From assembly GCF_000699445.3 (NCBI RefSeq), contig NC_067195.1, forward strand, positions 88,402,569 to 88,466,568: a stretch of DNA of 64,000 nucleotides, written 5' to 3'. The notes below the pieces were generated by a model. That model had not been told where the DNA came from. It worked only from the letters and a program-made list of their open reading frames with translations, and searched no databases. The first letter of the stretch is position 1, and the number at the start of each line of letters is the position of its first letter. This DNA is from Schistosoma haematobium (Eukaryota; Platyhelminthes; Trematoda; Strigeidida; Schistosomatidae). Positions 43,036 to 55,140 of this stretch are shown here, in pieces. The position numbers and the translations under genes are program-made.

Positions 43036-43224
43036 TTCTGACATTGACAATTATCTAACAAAAGTTTTTTTATAAAATGTGATATCACGTAATGATTTAA
43101 TTAGTCTCATATTAACCATTGTTATAATTTTTAATTCCATTTAGTTAGTAATATCAACAATAATGGAGAATATTACTGAGATTAGGATCAACCTTAGTTA
43201 GAAAGTCATTGAAACATATGAAAG

Positions 43225-43350
43225 AACGGACAACTATTCTGACCTTCTGTGGTGCACATTCAAATTCCTGTAGGAGATAGAACCCAGGACCTTCAGGTCT
43301 CTCGTCGAACGTTTAGCCTAATGACCGGTGAGCTGAATTTCATCGGCTTA
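43225..43350 (-). repeat. tRNA-like SINE fragment
   Basis: The reverse complement has CTCACCGGTCATTAGGCTAAACG (A-box side) and CCTGAAGGTCCTGGGTTCTATC (B-box side), like the H1/H2 SINE heads. No hammerhead remains. Confidence 0.5.
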
Positions 43351-43404
43351 CATTTTTAAATTCAACTAAACCATGATAGTGCCCAACCATCTATAATTAA
43401 TTCC

Positions 43405-44685
43405 AGGGATAACTCCTTTACAATCAAAACGACTGAACTTTTACAGATAACAGAAAATATTTGTCAACTTCGTAGATGCTTCTTAGTAATGTTGCGTTGA
43501 TTGACTCATTTAGTTAAAATGGAAGGCTCTTATTGTTAGTCTGAACAATATTGTCATAACCAACTTTAAACATAGATGAACTATCTGGCATTACTCTTCA
43601 AGTGTTACATCAGCTTACCGTCATGAACTCGTTTACGACTGGTCGTCCTTGAGATCCATATCGTTTTCCAACAAATTTTTGCTTAGGTTAGGCTTTAGCT
43701 ACTCGATGCTTATCACCATATTACATAAATTACATATATGTTTAAATGTCCGCTGACTGAGGACCAGAAGTTAGGGACAGAATTGCACATCATTTCAAGT
43801 AGTACTTAAGTAGTCCGTTCTTAACCTGGGAATATTCATATAGGCCTTTCCAGGTAAAGATTTTGCACAAACGATTTGGTTTACATTTCAGTTTGCGTAG
43901 ACGAGAGAACAAAAGGAGAAGTGATTTTACAAGTAATGTGCCTTCCTTAACATATGAAACTACTCTCATAATACTGTAAACAGTTGTCCTATGTGAAAAT
44001 TTTAAGTTACATAGTAACAATGTAAGAACACTAAAACATTACCACAAACCATCAGAAAAAGATAAATCTTTTCTACGTTAAATAAAAGAACACTGGACAT
44101 TGAATGTTTAGCTAAGTATAGTGATAATCGAAAAAGGTTAACTCGATCGAGTTGTGGAGATATGACTGGCAAGCTTATTTTGTAAATAGTTTTTAATATT
44201 ATTTGTATTTGTTTTGTCAATTTTTCACTGTATGTACATTTATCATTAAATGACTGTACGTGTTGTTTTAGTCAGTGACCTTGAACACTTTTTCCGTTGT
44301 GATACTACATAGCGTGACATATCGTTGCTGGTTAACAAATACACTGCTCCTCACACATCCCTCGTTTTCTTTTCATTCGAGACTGAGTTAACTGAGATCT
44401 AAAACAAATATTATTTACATTCATAGACTGTGAGAGCGAATACACCATACCTTACTTTGGATTACACTACTGGGGAGTTCATCGATACGTTTGGTATTAC
44501 CAAGCATCTATAATTGTGGATTTATTGTACCAGATCAAAGCCGAACACGCATCATTTTGGGTGAACTTAAGTAAAGTCCCATTTTTTATTGTATTTGTAA
44601 CATTTAACTTGTATATATTAATATTACTATTGATTGTTATTAACTTTGTTGATACCTTTTGCGTTTATATATTGTCTGGTCCACC
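43405..44685. other. Intergenic DNA, nothing recognised
   Basis: No conserved frame, RNA or repeat with another copy here. The longest open frames look like chance. Confidence 0.4.
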
Positions 44686-44689
44686 ACAG

Positions 44690-46445
44690 AGTCTTCATTC
44701 CCGGGTCATGCAGGCGTCGTCGTCTAAGTGTATCTATCGTCTTCATAATACATATATTATTCCTACTGATGCAGAGACTGCTGCTATACTGACTGTCTTT
44801 GTCTGCATCTGTTCGCGTGTATGCGTAGGAGGGCTAGGTCATCTGCGAAGTCCAAATCGTCTAATTGGTTCTGAGCTGTCCATTGTATTCCGTGTTTTCC
44901 CTCAGATGTTGAGGCCTTCATAATCCAGTCGAACACGAGAAGAAAGAGGAAGAGAGAGAGAGTAGACAGCCTTGTCTAACTCCGGTCCTTACTTGGAATG
45001 CATCTGTCAGCTGTCCTCCATGCACAACTTTGCATTGTAGTCCGTCGTATGAGTTCCGGATAATGTTGACAATCTTCTCAGAAACTCCGTAGTGTCGAAG
45101 AAGTTTTCATAACGTCCTCTTATCTACACTGTCAAATGCCTTTTCATAATCAATGAAGTTGATGTACAGTGACGAGTTTCACTCAACTGATCGTTCGATG
45201 ATGATCCGTAGTGTTGCAATTTGGTCTGTGCACGACCGATCCTTACGGAATCCAGCTTGTTGATCTCGAAGTTGAGTGTCTACTTCATCTTTCATCCGGT
45301 ACAGCAACACTCTGTTAAAGACTTTCCCTGGTATTGACAGTAGCCTCTGTAGTTTTCACATTTGCTCAAATTTCCTTTCTTTGGAATCTTGACGAGGTGT
45401 CCTTCTTTCCAGTCCGTCGGCACTTTTCCTCTTCCCAAATATTTTGAATAGAAGGTAAAGCATGTTTGTAGTTGCTTCTATGTCTAACTTCATCATTTCA
45501 GCCGGTATGTTGTCTGGTTCATCTGCATTCCTACCCTTGATTTGTTTGACTGCCATGTTGATTTATTCAATCGTTGATGTACTGACATTTATAGGAAGGT
45601 GTGTCCTGCTTCAACGTCCAGTGGGTTCAGTAGGTTTGTTCTATTCAGCAGTTGTTGAAAGTGTTCTACCCACCTGTTCCTCTATCCTAGAATCTCAGTG
45701 ATTGGCTCACCTTCATTGTCCGTGGCTGATCTTCCTGTTTTACCATATTTGCCTGCCAGTTTGTTCGTTATGTTCTATAGTGTTCTCATGTTTCCTTTTC
45801 TGGCAGCTTTTCTGATTTCATTGCTAGTTCATCCATATATTCATTTTGTCACTTCTAATATTGATGTCAAGAGCATCAATATAGATACACTCTTGATTAT
45901 TTTGCCTTTTGTGGCTCAGCAGTTCCTGGAGCTTTTAAGGTAATACTTATCAGATTTCTTTCCAGTTGTTTTCCATGGTTATTTCCTCTTTTCATGTAGA
46001 CCCTATAGCGCTTGGAACTTATTGCTGATAGCCATCTATATTCATTGATTTTTTCCGTATCTCAAAGGGAATTTGTTTTAAACGTTTGTAATGACCTTTC
46101 TTCTTGTTAATGAAAATGTGATCGGTCTGGATCTCTGTAGTGTGATCCGGTGAAATCCATGTAGCTTTATGTATGAATGTGCAGAGTTGTATAGTGCCAC
46201 CTTTTACCATTTTGTTGAAGGTACATAAATTTGCAAATCTCTCGCCATTCTCGTTCCTTTCTACCAGTTAATATCGTTTCGTGATATCATCATACCTGGT
46301 GTTGTCCATTCTGAATTTGGCATTTACATCTCCTATCGTGTTGATCAGGTCATTCCCTAAGCACTTCTCTACGATCGAATACAGCTCTCAATAAAACTGA
46401 CCTTTCTTGTCGTCGTTGCTATCATTGGTGGGTGCACAACACTAA
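44690..46445 (-). pseudogene. RTE-2 endonuclease-RT, broken
   Basis: The most complete RTE-2 copy. On the minus strand it starts with endonuclease-like DNA (46445-45750), then the RT entry AVKQIKGRNADEPDNIPAEM (45556-45500), a broken RT core (QQAGFRKDRSC-type near 45260, an NFIDYEKAFDSVD-type near 45150, RQGC-type near 44980), and the catalytic DDLDFADDLA at about 44865-44835. It ends near 44690, upstream of the C-terminal region seen in the other RTE-2 fragments. Frames shift many times and the copy is dead. Confidence 0.82.
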
Positions 46446-46449
46446 ACAT

Positions 46450-47185
46450 CATCCACTGTGATCCCCTAATTATTTATTAAAGGATGGTTTGATGATTATG
46501 GATTCATGAGATTCACATTTTATAAGTGTTGTTCATGCTCCATATGACGGCATCGGCTAAACTGTAGTGGCATCGGTCCCTAACTACACAATCCTCATAC
46601 CTGAACACAAGACGATTGAGGGAACAGGTATTCAATATTTAACGCGGAGAAAAACCCAACGATGAAGAAGGCGGGAACAGTGATTTGAATTAATTCGAGT
46701 CGACTGGATGGCATCGCTCAGCCTTGCAGGCATGACCCCTGCTGAATGTTACCTTATATCATTCATTCACATTAAATATATTATTCTATCTCTAGCCTAA
46801 GCTTATTCTCCATCATGTACTGTTAATTGTTACGATGCGACGAGTAGGTGTAGACGATGGTAAAACTTCCAAGTAAGGTCCTATAGATTAGACAGCTATA
46901 TCACGGTAGATCGACGATTTAAGGATTAGGTATATTAGTAGAGCAGTACTAATATCATAGTAGACCATAATTCTACACAACTTGTTGAAAAGAGCAAGAA
47001 CAAAGATTCTAGCAGAATAGCATGAATTCATTTTATTTCGTAGGTTCTTGTCAGCTGCTTACAACCTGTGATACTTAAAAAAATCATAATTACATAACTG
47101 CTGACTGAATATTGCAAATATATACCTAATGTGAAAGAATATTCTACAACGTTAATTGTGACAACAGTTCAAAAGTGGGTTAGAA
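46450..47185. other. Intergenic DNA, nothing recognised
   Basis: No feature that I can support. Confidence 0.4.
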
Positions 47186-47189
47186 ACAA

Positions 47190-47446
47190 TTGATTACATA
47201 ATGAATAAACATTGATAGGAATATAGTGAGTGGAGTTCAGTTAAAAGATTATTAATTTGAAAGATAGTTGAAAAAAATAAATTAGAATCAATGATGTAAT
47301 AAATGCAACAGAAAGAGGAAAAAATTTTAAGGTTCATGTTATGACCTTGCGTCTCCCAATTATTTTGTTTTTGCCAAAATCCCTGTCGCCAATTGTTATG
47401 ACCTTGAAGTTGAGGGTTCAAAACTTTTCTCCACCCCGTCGCCAAT
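47190..47446 (-). mobile_element. Leader and start of an LTR element, truncated
   Basis: Lies just inside the LTR at 47447-47988, reading on the minus strand. It starts ATTGGCGACGGGG, a primer-binding-site-like sequence similar to the other Gypsy element. An open frame from 47445 (MATGWRKVLNPQLQGHNNWR) is mostly leader repeats and soon becomes low-complexity, so I do not call a Gag gene. CAAGGTCATAACA occurs three times here (47459-47447, 47406-47394, 47349-47337). Confidence 0.6.
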
Positions 47447-47988
47447 TGTTATGACCTTGGATGTCTGACTTTTCGATCACACGACTTATCTACCAATCCG
47501 AATACGACTTATACGAATCTTCGCACTAGGCCAACCAATGACGTTCAACCGGTGTGGGCAGTTTAGTGTCCTTATTGGTCCTATGTCCTACAAGCCCTTT
47601 CACTTGAGTCCAGAACAAGATACCAGCTTCCGAATCAGAGCAGATCAGACCAGAATCAGAGCAGATCGTTTATTTCAGGCATACTTCGTTTATATATCAA
47701 TCACACAGACCTCAACGTACCATAAAATAGGAAATAATATTTGTACACAAATAAGCCCAAAAAGTGGCTGTGGATGTGGGAGGCAGTAGTTAATAAGCTG
47801 AACATAACTTAAGAACCGTAAATCGTACAATAATAAGTTATAGGTCAAAATAAAGCTTATAATAAGAGGAATATAAATATATGTAATGTAATTGTTGAAT
47901 AATTATACAATAAGAATATTTATAGAATATTAGTCCATTAATAGTCCTCGGGAGTTACCTGTAATTTAATCTCCACTCGGACATAACA
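47447..47988 (-). repeat. LTR (542 bp) of a Gypsy-type element
   Basis: Read on the minus strand it starts TGTTATGTCCGAGTGGAG and ends CCAAGGTCATAACA, giving perfect 7-base inverted termini TGTTATG/CATAACA. Related LTR copies lie at 33290-33615 and 39544-40012. A primer-binding-like ATTGGCGAC follows. No 3' LTR or coding region is present, so this is a 5' remnant. Confidence 0.8.
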
Positions 47989-48008
47989 GTTCAGTAAAGG
48001 AATATTTG

Positions 48009-49454
48009 TCACCAGGGTAAGGAAAGATTAACCACCGTCTCCTTTTGAATACATAGGTCAGGTTTTTGACGCCTGATGGCAATGGCTTCAGCAAACTTCA
48101 GAAGACTGGAGTTTGGCTGCTTACTAATCACCCTAAAGGATTGCAAGGTATCTACCTGATGTCCTGTATCAAGGAGATGTTTGGTGATTGCACTGTTCAG
48201 AGTCTTTCTTTCCCTTATTCTAAGACTTTTTGGAACATGTTCAAAGAATCTAAGATATGCTCTCCTTTCAGTTCGGCTGCTTTGGCAGGTACACGTAAAT
48301 TTATAAATACAGTTGGCGGTAACATGAAAGAATTGCTTGTCGATCTTTGATTGGGTTATTGAACATGTTGTTTTATAGAGAATTAAAAGTTTAGCAGCCG
48401 GATAAGTTCTGACTAGCGCTGTATTCAGTCTCTTGTTGATAATTTGTGCGACGTCATCACCTTTAAAGTTAAGATTTATATATACTGGCTTTTTATTGAC
48501 CATAGTTATTTCCGTCTTCTTTTCCTTGGGCCTTTTATATTTGTCAATAAATTTTTGTGAATAAAAGTTGTCTTTTAGACATTTTTCTACGTTCATTAAT
48601 TCTTCTTCCAGTTTGTCGGTGGTGCATATCTTTTCTGCCCTGTAAAATAGTGTTTTAACCAACGCCTTCTTGTAACTAATTGGACAAAAACTATTGAAAT
48701 TCAGGTAGAGGCCATTCCAATTACTTTTTCTATAAATTGAACGTTGAACTGTCCCGTCTCCCCTGCGTTTTATGGCAACATCAAGAAAGTGGAACATGTC
48801 GTTCTGTTCGTGCTCCATAGTAAAATGTATGTTATTATGAGCGTTATTGAAGAGTTTGAGCAGGCGGATTACATGTTGTTTATTATTACAGATAATAAAG
48901 GTGTCGTCCACATATCTTGAGTATTGCGTTGTTTCACAAATAGCCTGTTTAAGTATCGTGTTTTCAAGATACCCCATAAAAATATCTGCCATAATTGGAC
49001 CTAGTGGACTACCCATTGCTACGCCATCGACTTGGCGATATATGGTGTTGTTAAATTGGAATTGAACATCCATTGTACATATTAGAAGTAGTTTTTTGAA
49101 TTCTGGGGCTGGTAAAGGTAGGAGATCATCATTCTGACAAATTATATCAATAGTTTCAAAAAGTGGTATATTGGTGAACAAGGATGTTACATCAAAAAAG
49201 ACCATGAACTTGTCGTTAACATTCGTATGATTTAGTCTTTCAGCAAATTGGAATGAATCTCTTAACGTATATGTTGCTAATCTATGACGAACCGGTTCTA
49301 GTTTTTCTGCTAACCAACGAATTGTTTTTCTGGCTGGCAGAAGTGTCGTAAGTCTCATGACTTCTGAAGAATCTCGGGTTTCCTCATAAGGCGCCCAATT
49401 CTTCTGAGTGAAGATCCTTTGACTTCCATAGATGAGGATGTGTGTTTTTATCAA
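48009..49454 (-). pseudogene. Penelope-like element RT with C-terminal GIY-YIG-type region, 5' truncated
   Basis: An open frame of 481 codons. Residues about 60-240 form the RT: LATYTLRDSFQFAERLNH, FFDVTSLFTNIPL, VDGVAMGSPLGPIMADIFMG and the catalytic YSRYVDDTFII. These motifs are typical of Penelope-like elements. The C-terminal part (VTANCIYKFTCTCQ, then RAYLRFFEHV, LNSAITKHLLDTGH) resembles the GIY-YIG endonuclease region, with the YIG part changed. The first 50 residues look frameshifted and the N-terminal third of a normal protein is missing, so the copy is probably inactive although mostly open. It starts 21 bases from the LTR at 47988. Confidence 0.88.
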
Positions 49455-49499
49455 GGTTGTTTTCCACGGGATGGGGTCGCTGACACTATGCTTAACCCT

Positions 49500-50490
49500 T
49501 CTTCTTTACTCGTGCTGGGAACCAGCTGTAACACGAGATGGGTTGTAATCGAATTTAGCGTGAATCTTTACTAACTAGAAATGATTCCGTAAATATCATA
49601 AAGAAGAAGGGCAATCATGAGTCTGCTACTTTTCATAGTCATCTTTTGTTAAATAGACATCTGTACTAAAATTGCTCTAGGATCTCATATAAGACAACCC
49701 TATTTTCGACCATGTCAATCATAGGTTTATTAGTGTCGCCCAAACAAGTTGCTGAAACCTGGTATCTTTATTCAAATTTTTGATAGAGATATCGGAAATT
49801 TTGGGTGGTTGAATCGAATCTATCATTGTTCTTATTCATAAAGCCAGTTATAAACATTTAACAGACAATTACCGTCAGCTAGTATTAGTAACTGAATAAG
49901 TGGAAAATATAGTCTGTACTCCTACTCTACATTACGTAGAAAGGAGTGATCATTTCTGCACAACAGAACGTAAATCAGGGAAGATATTTTTGCCAATAAT
50001 CATATTCTTAGAGTTTCGAAACCGCGTATATCCCTATGGTTTAATTACTCAATGGGTGTTCATCGTCCATCCAGACAAACTTTTAGTTAAGGAATAAAAC
50101 AGTTATCGGGGGGATTAACCACATAAAATCTTCAAGAAGGTCCAACTCGTGTCCTTGAGGGAGGCTGCTAAATTTAGTCATCATTAAGGTGGCTAACTAG
50201 GGACTTTATCACAGATAAGAAGCAACATATGACAGTGAAAGGTATTCAATAACCTTAGAATTCTTTGAAGACTGGAGTCCCACAGAAGAAAACAGTACAG
50301 TCTTCCTCCTTGACTTAATGCGAATGATCTACACATAATGACAAAAGCATCAGTAATTTATTAAGTGCTGACACTGCACACTTAACATTTATCAGAAGTG
50401 TGGCTGATCTGATTGCTTTAGTTGAACAGATAAGTCACTGGTAAACAGAAGTAAATTCTGGTAGAAGCCTAGTAGTCTGCAAATGTTCTG
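49500..50490. other. Intergenic DNA, nothing recognised
   Basis: The first part may be the decayed 5' end of the Penelope-like element. No other support. Confidence 0.4.
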
Positions 50491-50494
50491 GCGC

Positions 50495-50955
50495 GGCCGA
50501 AGGTGAACGGAGTCCACTCATTCTATCTTGAAACGCTATCACATGGCCATGCGTATACAGCCACTACCAGGGAAGTCCTACTCATTGCCTCCTCGTAGCT
50601 CTACTGTTGTTTACCAAATTGAGAGGATGAAAAGCGAATGTCCAACGCTTTATGGATATGAAGGATCCACTTATGGGGGTCGGAAAACTTCGATTCCACA
50701 CCGATAGTGCAAATGCGCTCCAAGATACTAAGGAAACAAATGGCGTATAGTCATGTGACTCCATCTGCTAACGTTGCTCCACTGCCTTGAGGATCAGACT
50801 TCTAGATTGAATATTCGGAGTGTGGTTCCCTAAGAAAATCACCTGCCTTGATTTGAGCGACCGAGTAGTATCCTAGCCCTCAAATAAATCGAAATATGGA
50901 CCGTATATATTTGGTTCCTTCTCGTACAAATGCTTGTGTTTTCAAATAAAAAATG
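50495..50955 (+). mobile_element. Short RTE-1 derivative: leader fused to 3' end
   Basis: TGGCGCGGCCGAAGGTG at the start, AGCCACTACCAGGGAAGTCCTACTCA, CTCCAAGATACTAAGGAAACAAATGGCGTAT, ending ACCGTATATATTTGGTTCCTTCTCGTACAAATGCTTGTG. Third copy of the fused form in this window. Confidence 0.78.
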
Positions 50956-50959
50956 CAGA

Positions 50960-51785
50960 ACCCAGCTGTGTAAATTATTCATTAAGATGATTTAAATAAC
51001 TGTATAATAAATAGAGCCACTTCCCTTAGAGTTACTGGTTTCAAAGATTTGAAGGTCATAAGAAGTGGAAAAATAAAGATGACTGTAAGAAGGTTACTGA
51101 CATGGGCTAACTGTGGGTCAGTTCGAAATTAAAATAAAGAAATATCTAAACCAAACGCACATCAGAAAACACATAATATACAACTCGTAAAGAGAATCCT
51201 AGGTTAAAATGATGCAGTACAAAAGACTGAAAGAGTTCAATGGGAGACATTAAAGTGTTGTAAATTCATTCTGGGACAATTTGACGAATTTTTACTACAT
51301 TGGTATAAGTTACATGATATGCTATTACCCTTCTATATACTGAATGATGCCTTCGGAATTAATTTAACCTAGTTTTTATCTTCTTTTTCGTGGAACATTC
51401 GAAGAAATTAAGAACACGGATGGGATTGGCTTCGCTCAGAGTACCATTTCTTACGCCTAGTCGAATCTGCGAATAAACATGTAGTAATGGCGCCTTCTGT
51501 TAGTACAATTGAAGAAATACGAAATTTCAACATCAATATAAGTTGCATAAAGTTGCGCACCTTACTTTTCCTTCTTTATATGTGCAGGCTGAAATTGGAC
51601 ATTGTATTTGTTATTGTCTATATTCTCGAACTAATACGCTACGGTGGTAATTCCATTCCTATTACTAAATGTTAGGAATTGTAGGTGGTGATCGAAGTAT
51701 GGTAAGTATACTCTTCAGTGTATTTCGATATCATGTATGGACCAAGTTGTGCATATGCTACTACTAGGCAGCGACACCAAAAAAA
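50960..51785. other. Intergenic DNA, nothing recognised
   Basis: No feature that I can support. Confidence 0.4.
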
Positions 51786-51787
51786 AA

Positions 51788-51952
51788 CCCACTGCATATA
51801 GAAGGTGTTCAAAGCCCAACTCTCATTGGCTTTGTAGTTTTTGTTGCTCGAGCAAAACATTAATCATCCAGGAAGCATTTAGTCTCCTCTTGTTGGCTAA
51901 TAAGAAGGTTGATGAGGGCTGTACTGGTAATATTGGTACTGATACCGAAGAT
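51788..51952 (+). mobile_element. CR1-B ORF1 fragment (end of zinc finger)
   Basis: Encodes CSKPNSHWLCSFCCSSKTLI, IQEAFSLLLLANKKVDEGC, matching residues 49-90 of CR1-B ORF1. It abuts the 3' end of a CR1-B copy in the opposite orientation. Confidence 0.82.
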
Positions 51953-52123
51953 TGCAGTCTTCCATAATAAGGATAGTAGGTTGGTAAGCCTGTGTTAATC
52001 CTGACAGATTGCCTTTCAATGAAGGTCCAGTTTCTCCTTGAAAATATTCACTGATATGGCTGATACCACTTGTTCGGGTAAGGCGTTCCAACCATTGACT
52101 ACTCGAGAAAAATGAGACCCCAC
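51953..52123 (-). mobile_element. CR1-B 3' tail, left part
   Basis: Reverse complement of the CR1-B terminus (GTCAGGATTAACACAGGCTT, then CCTACTATCCTTATTATGG) and the end of ORF2. Collinear with 55278-55445; the two halves were one insertion before a Merlin element split it after GACCCCAC. Confidence 0.82.
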
Positions 52124-52195
52124 AGCGAGACTAAAATTTATGGACAAGCCAATCAGAGGCGTTTTAGGGATTTCAAGGTTACGGCGCCAACTTCA

Positions 52196-54660
52196 GTGCT
52201 TAATGCCATCGGTTCACATGGAATTTTGTACAAAACGTGATAATTGAGCGGCTATAACAAATAAGTCCTGGTGTAATAACGGTAAAAGCCTTGTAGTAGG
52301 CGACTTTAGTGCACCATATATAAACTGGGTTAACTTTCGAAGTAGGGTCATCCATATCGTCGTTCGACTCCAAACTGTTAGAAACCTCGATTTGACTAGC
52401 ATTATTCCAACACATTAGAGATCCCACAAGATACGACTTAAGAAACTCTTCTCTTTTAGATTTAGTCTTCACACACGGTGATGACGTTGGTCAAATGAAT
52501 TTTCTCCCACCACTTGGGAGAAATGACCATGCAGTCATCTTATTCAAATTCATGGCTGACATTGCTTGTCAAACAATTGCGCCGGCCCGTCCTAACATAT
52601 GGAAGGCAGATATGCAGGCAATTAACTCCGCAGCATCGGCTGAGAACTGGGAAATTGACTCAAAGGCATCAGTACAAGAGGCATGGACTCTATTCAGGCA
52701 GTTATACAATCGGGTAACTCAACCATACATACCCTGGACTGTCCCAAAGAAAAAGAAGCACGGACATCCCTGGATAGGGCGGGATATTCGACGCTTACTA
52801 AGACAAAAGAAGAAATGCTGGGATGTTGCCATCCGCCTTGGCACAGCAGGTACGATGGAACGCTACAGATCGATAAGAAACGAGTGTATAACGAAAATTC
52901 GGGAAGCTCAAAGAAAATATGAAATGCAGCTGGCACAATCTGCACTCAAGCAGCCCAAGAGAATATTCTCGTACATAAACTACAGAACAAGGATGCATCA
53001 TTGGATTCCCAACCTAATTAAAGTAGGAAGTGAATCTGAAATGATAGAGGAAGATCAGGAGAAAGCAGAGGCTTTGGCTGACTATTTTGGGGCAAAGAAC
53101 CAGACCTAATTACAGAGTCAACAAACCAGCTGCTCACCGTGGACTTCGACCATAACCATGCGCTTAAGGCTCTTAGCACCTTAAACATGGAAAAGTCAAC
53201 AGGACCAGATGAACTACACCCCAAAATCTTGAGACATATTGCCCAATATATCGCAGCCCCACTGACTGTGATATTCAAAATGTCACTTGACCAAGGTGTG
53301 TTACCTATGGACTGGAAGGACGCAATCGTCACTCCCATACATAAAACAGGTCTACGACAAGTTCCATCGAATTACAGACCCGTAAGCCTCACCAGTGTTG
53401 TAATTAAAATACTGGAAAGAATAATCAAACGGACCATAACAGCATTTATGGAAATCAATAACTTATTGAACATGGCACAACATGGTTTTAGAAAGGGTCT
53501 ATCCTGTACAACGAACCTCCTTATAGCTAGGGAGCTCTGGATTAATGCGCTAGACAACGGAAACTCAGTGGATGTTGTCTACATAGATTTCAGTAAGGCT
53601 TTTGACAAGGTGCCAACTAATAGACTGCTATTGAGGTTGGAAAACCTTGGTATTTCCGGACCTCTTTTAAAATGGATTAAAGATTTCCTAGTAGGTCGTA
53701 GACAAAAAGTAAGAATAAATTCCAAATGCTCCATCTGGAGACCAGTACTTAGTGGAGTACCCCAAGGTTCCGTCCTAGGTCCTTTACTTTTTATAATGTA
53801 CGTTAATGATCTTACAAGTATAGTACAGTCTCCAATGTTAATATACGCTGACGATGTAAAAATCTGGCGTGTAATAACTGGAGCCACAGACGCATGTGCT
53901 CTTCAGGTAGGCTTAAATAATATGATAAACTGGTCTAAAGAGTGGCTGATGCCTGTCAACGCGGAAAAGTGTGTCTATATGCACTCTGGGGATTCAAAGA
54001 TTAATAAGTACAACACAGGGGAAGTGCCATTACCCGTAGTCCGGTCTCATAAGGATCTAGGGGTGACAGTGAGTCATGACCTATTGCCGAGAGGTCGCAG
54101 CTAAAGGGTTTCGAACCCACTGGGCTTAAAAACGGACATTCACCAAGTTAGATACTACCATATTCACCACAGTATACACATCCTTGGTGAGAAATAAGCT
54201 TGAGAACTGCGTTCAGGCTGCAAGCTCCTGGTTAAAAGGTGACTCGGATATCCTAGAGGGAAGCTACCTGTGCAATCCCAGGACTCCGGGGTTTACCATA
54301 CAAAGAGCGGTTTGAAAAGCTGGACCTCTTTACTCTGTCTTAGCGCAGATTAAGGGGGATCTAATCTTGATGTACAGAATACTGAGAAATGATTTCCGAC
54401 CTGGCTTACTCTCTCTTTTTCTTCCCGCTAGATCGGGACATCTCAGAGGACATAGCAGGCGAGTAGAAAAGCCAAGAACGAACAAAATACCCGTGGCATA
54501 CAGGTTTTCACACCGAGTCATCAATACTTGGAACCTGCTGCCTGAAGCAGTGGTGTTCGCACCTTCAATTGACTCTTTCAAGATAAGACTGGACACTCAC
54601 AGAAGCATATTAGAAAATGAATAACATAGGCCGTAGGCCTTCTGTCCTTACTACACAAAT
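52196..54660 (+). mobile_element. CR1-like LINE (CR1-A copy 2), 5' truncated
   Basis: Plus-strand copy starting in the endonuclease and ending after the C-terminal region at CATAGGCCGTAGGCCTTCTG. It is closely similar to copy 1 at the left edge. It lacks ORF1 and most of the endonuclease. Confidence 0.87.
52270..54624 (+). pseudogene. CR1-A ORF2 (endonuclease end, RT, C-terminal region), broken
   Basis: Endonuclease trace SLVVGDFSAPYINWVN (about 52285-52335). Open piece 52495-53109 carries MNFLPPLGRNDHAVILFKFM and the linker to YEMQLAQSALKQPKRIFSYI. After a frame break, 53139-54104 is a long intact RT piece: STGPDELHPKIL, NYRPVSLTSVVIKIL, AQHGFRKGLSCTTNLL, VVYIDFSKAFDKVP, VPQGSVLGPLLFIMYVNDL and the catalytic YADDVKIW. 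The C-terminal region resumes at 54367-54624 (LRGHSRRVEKPRTNKIPVAY, FSHRVINTWNLLPEAVV). Several frame breaks make it non-functional. Confidence 0.9.
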
Positions 54661-54879
54661 CTGAATCTAATATAATTTGTGGACGAATCAATCAGGTATA
54701 AGATAATTTCCTGGCATTATAGCTGATGTCAGTTCGTGATGAAAACCCCATATATCATTCATAACTAAGACAGTTTACGACAATTATTGCGAGCTGGATA
54801 ATAAAAGCAACAGTAACACTGGCTGCAGCCAGATACTACAATATATACGTATGTTTGGAGAGCGTATAGGATACTACAT

Positions 54880-55140
54880 AGGCTTGGTTATGTGCATCGT
54901 ATCGTTATCCACAAGTACAATTTTGTTCACTCAACAACCGGAATGCACATAAACAATATTGAAGCTATGTGGTCGAGGCTGGAAGAGTTTTTGAGACTTT
55001 ATCATGGCTCCATGGAGCCTCTGCAGGGTCCAACTATTCTGTAACCGTATGGATGATTTCCTCTACTGTATGCGTTACGATTTTAGGACCTCTGAACCTC
55101 TTTCTAACATTGCCAAGTTTTTGAGCCACGTCTAAGAAAT
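54880..55140 (+). pseudogene. Merlin transposase (IS1016/ISXO2-like DDE) fragment
   Basis: Encodes HRIVIHKYNFVHSTTGMHIN, NIEAMWSRLEEFLRLYHGSM, and after a frameshift NRMDDFLYCMRYDFRT. This matches the C-terminal part of IS1016/ISXO2-type transposases, where the sequence NIE..WS.LK carries the last catalytic Glu. Frameshift and stops show it is dead. Its position inside Merlin-type inverted repeats supports the call. Confidence 0.75.

Noticed and set aside
48066..48350. Plus-strand open frame opposite the Penelope-like RT
   Set aside because: It is the shadow of the minus-strand coding sequence and has no recognisable domain.
48009..49454. Reverse transcriptase as part of a retron or diversity-generating system
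   Set aside because: The RT motifs, C-terminal region and genomic setting are those of eukaryotic Penelope-like elements; no template/variable repeats or retron RNA are seen.
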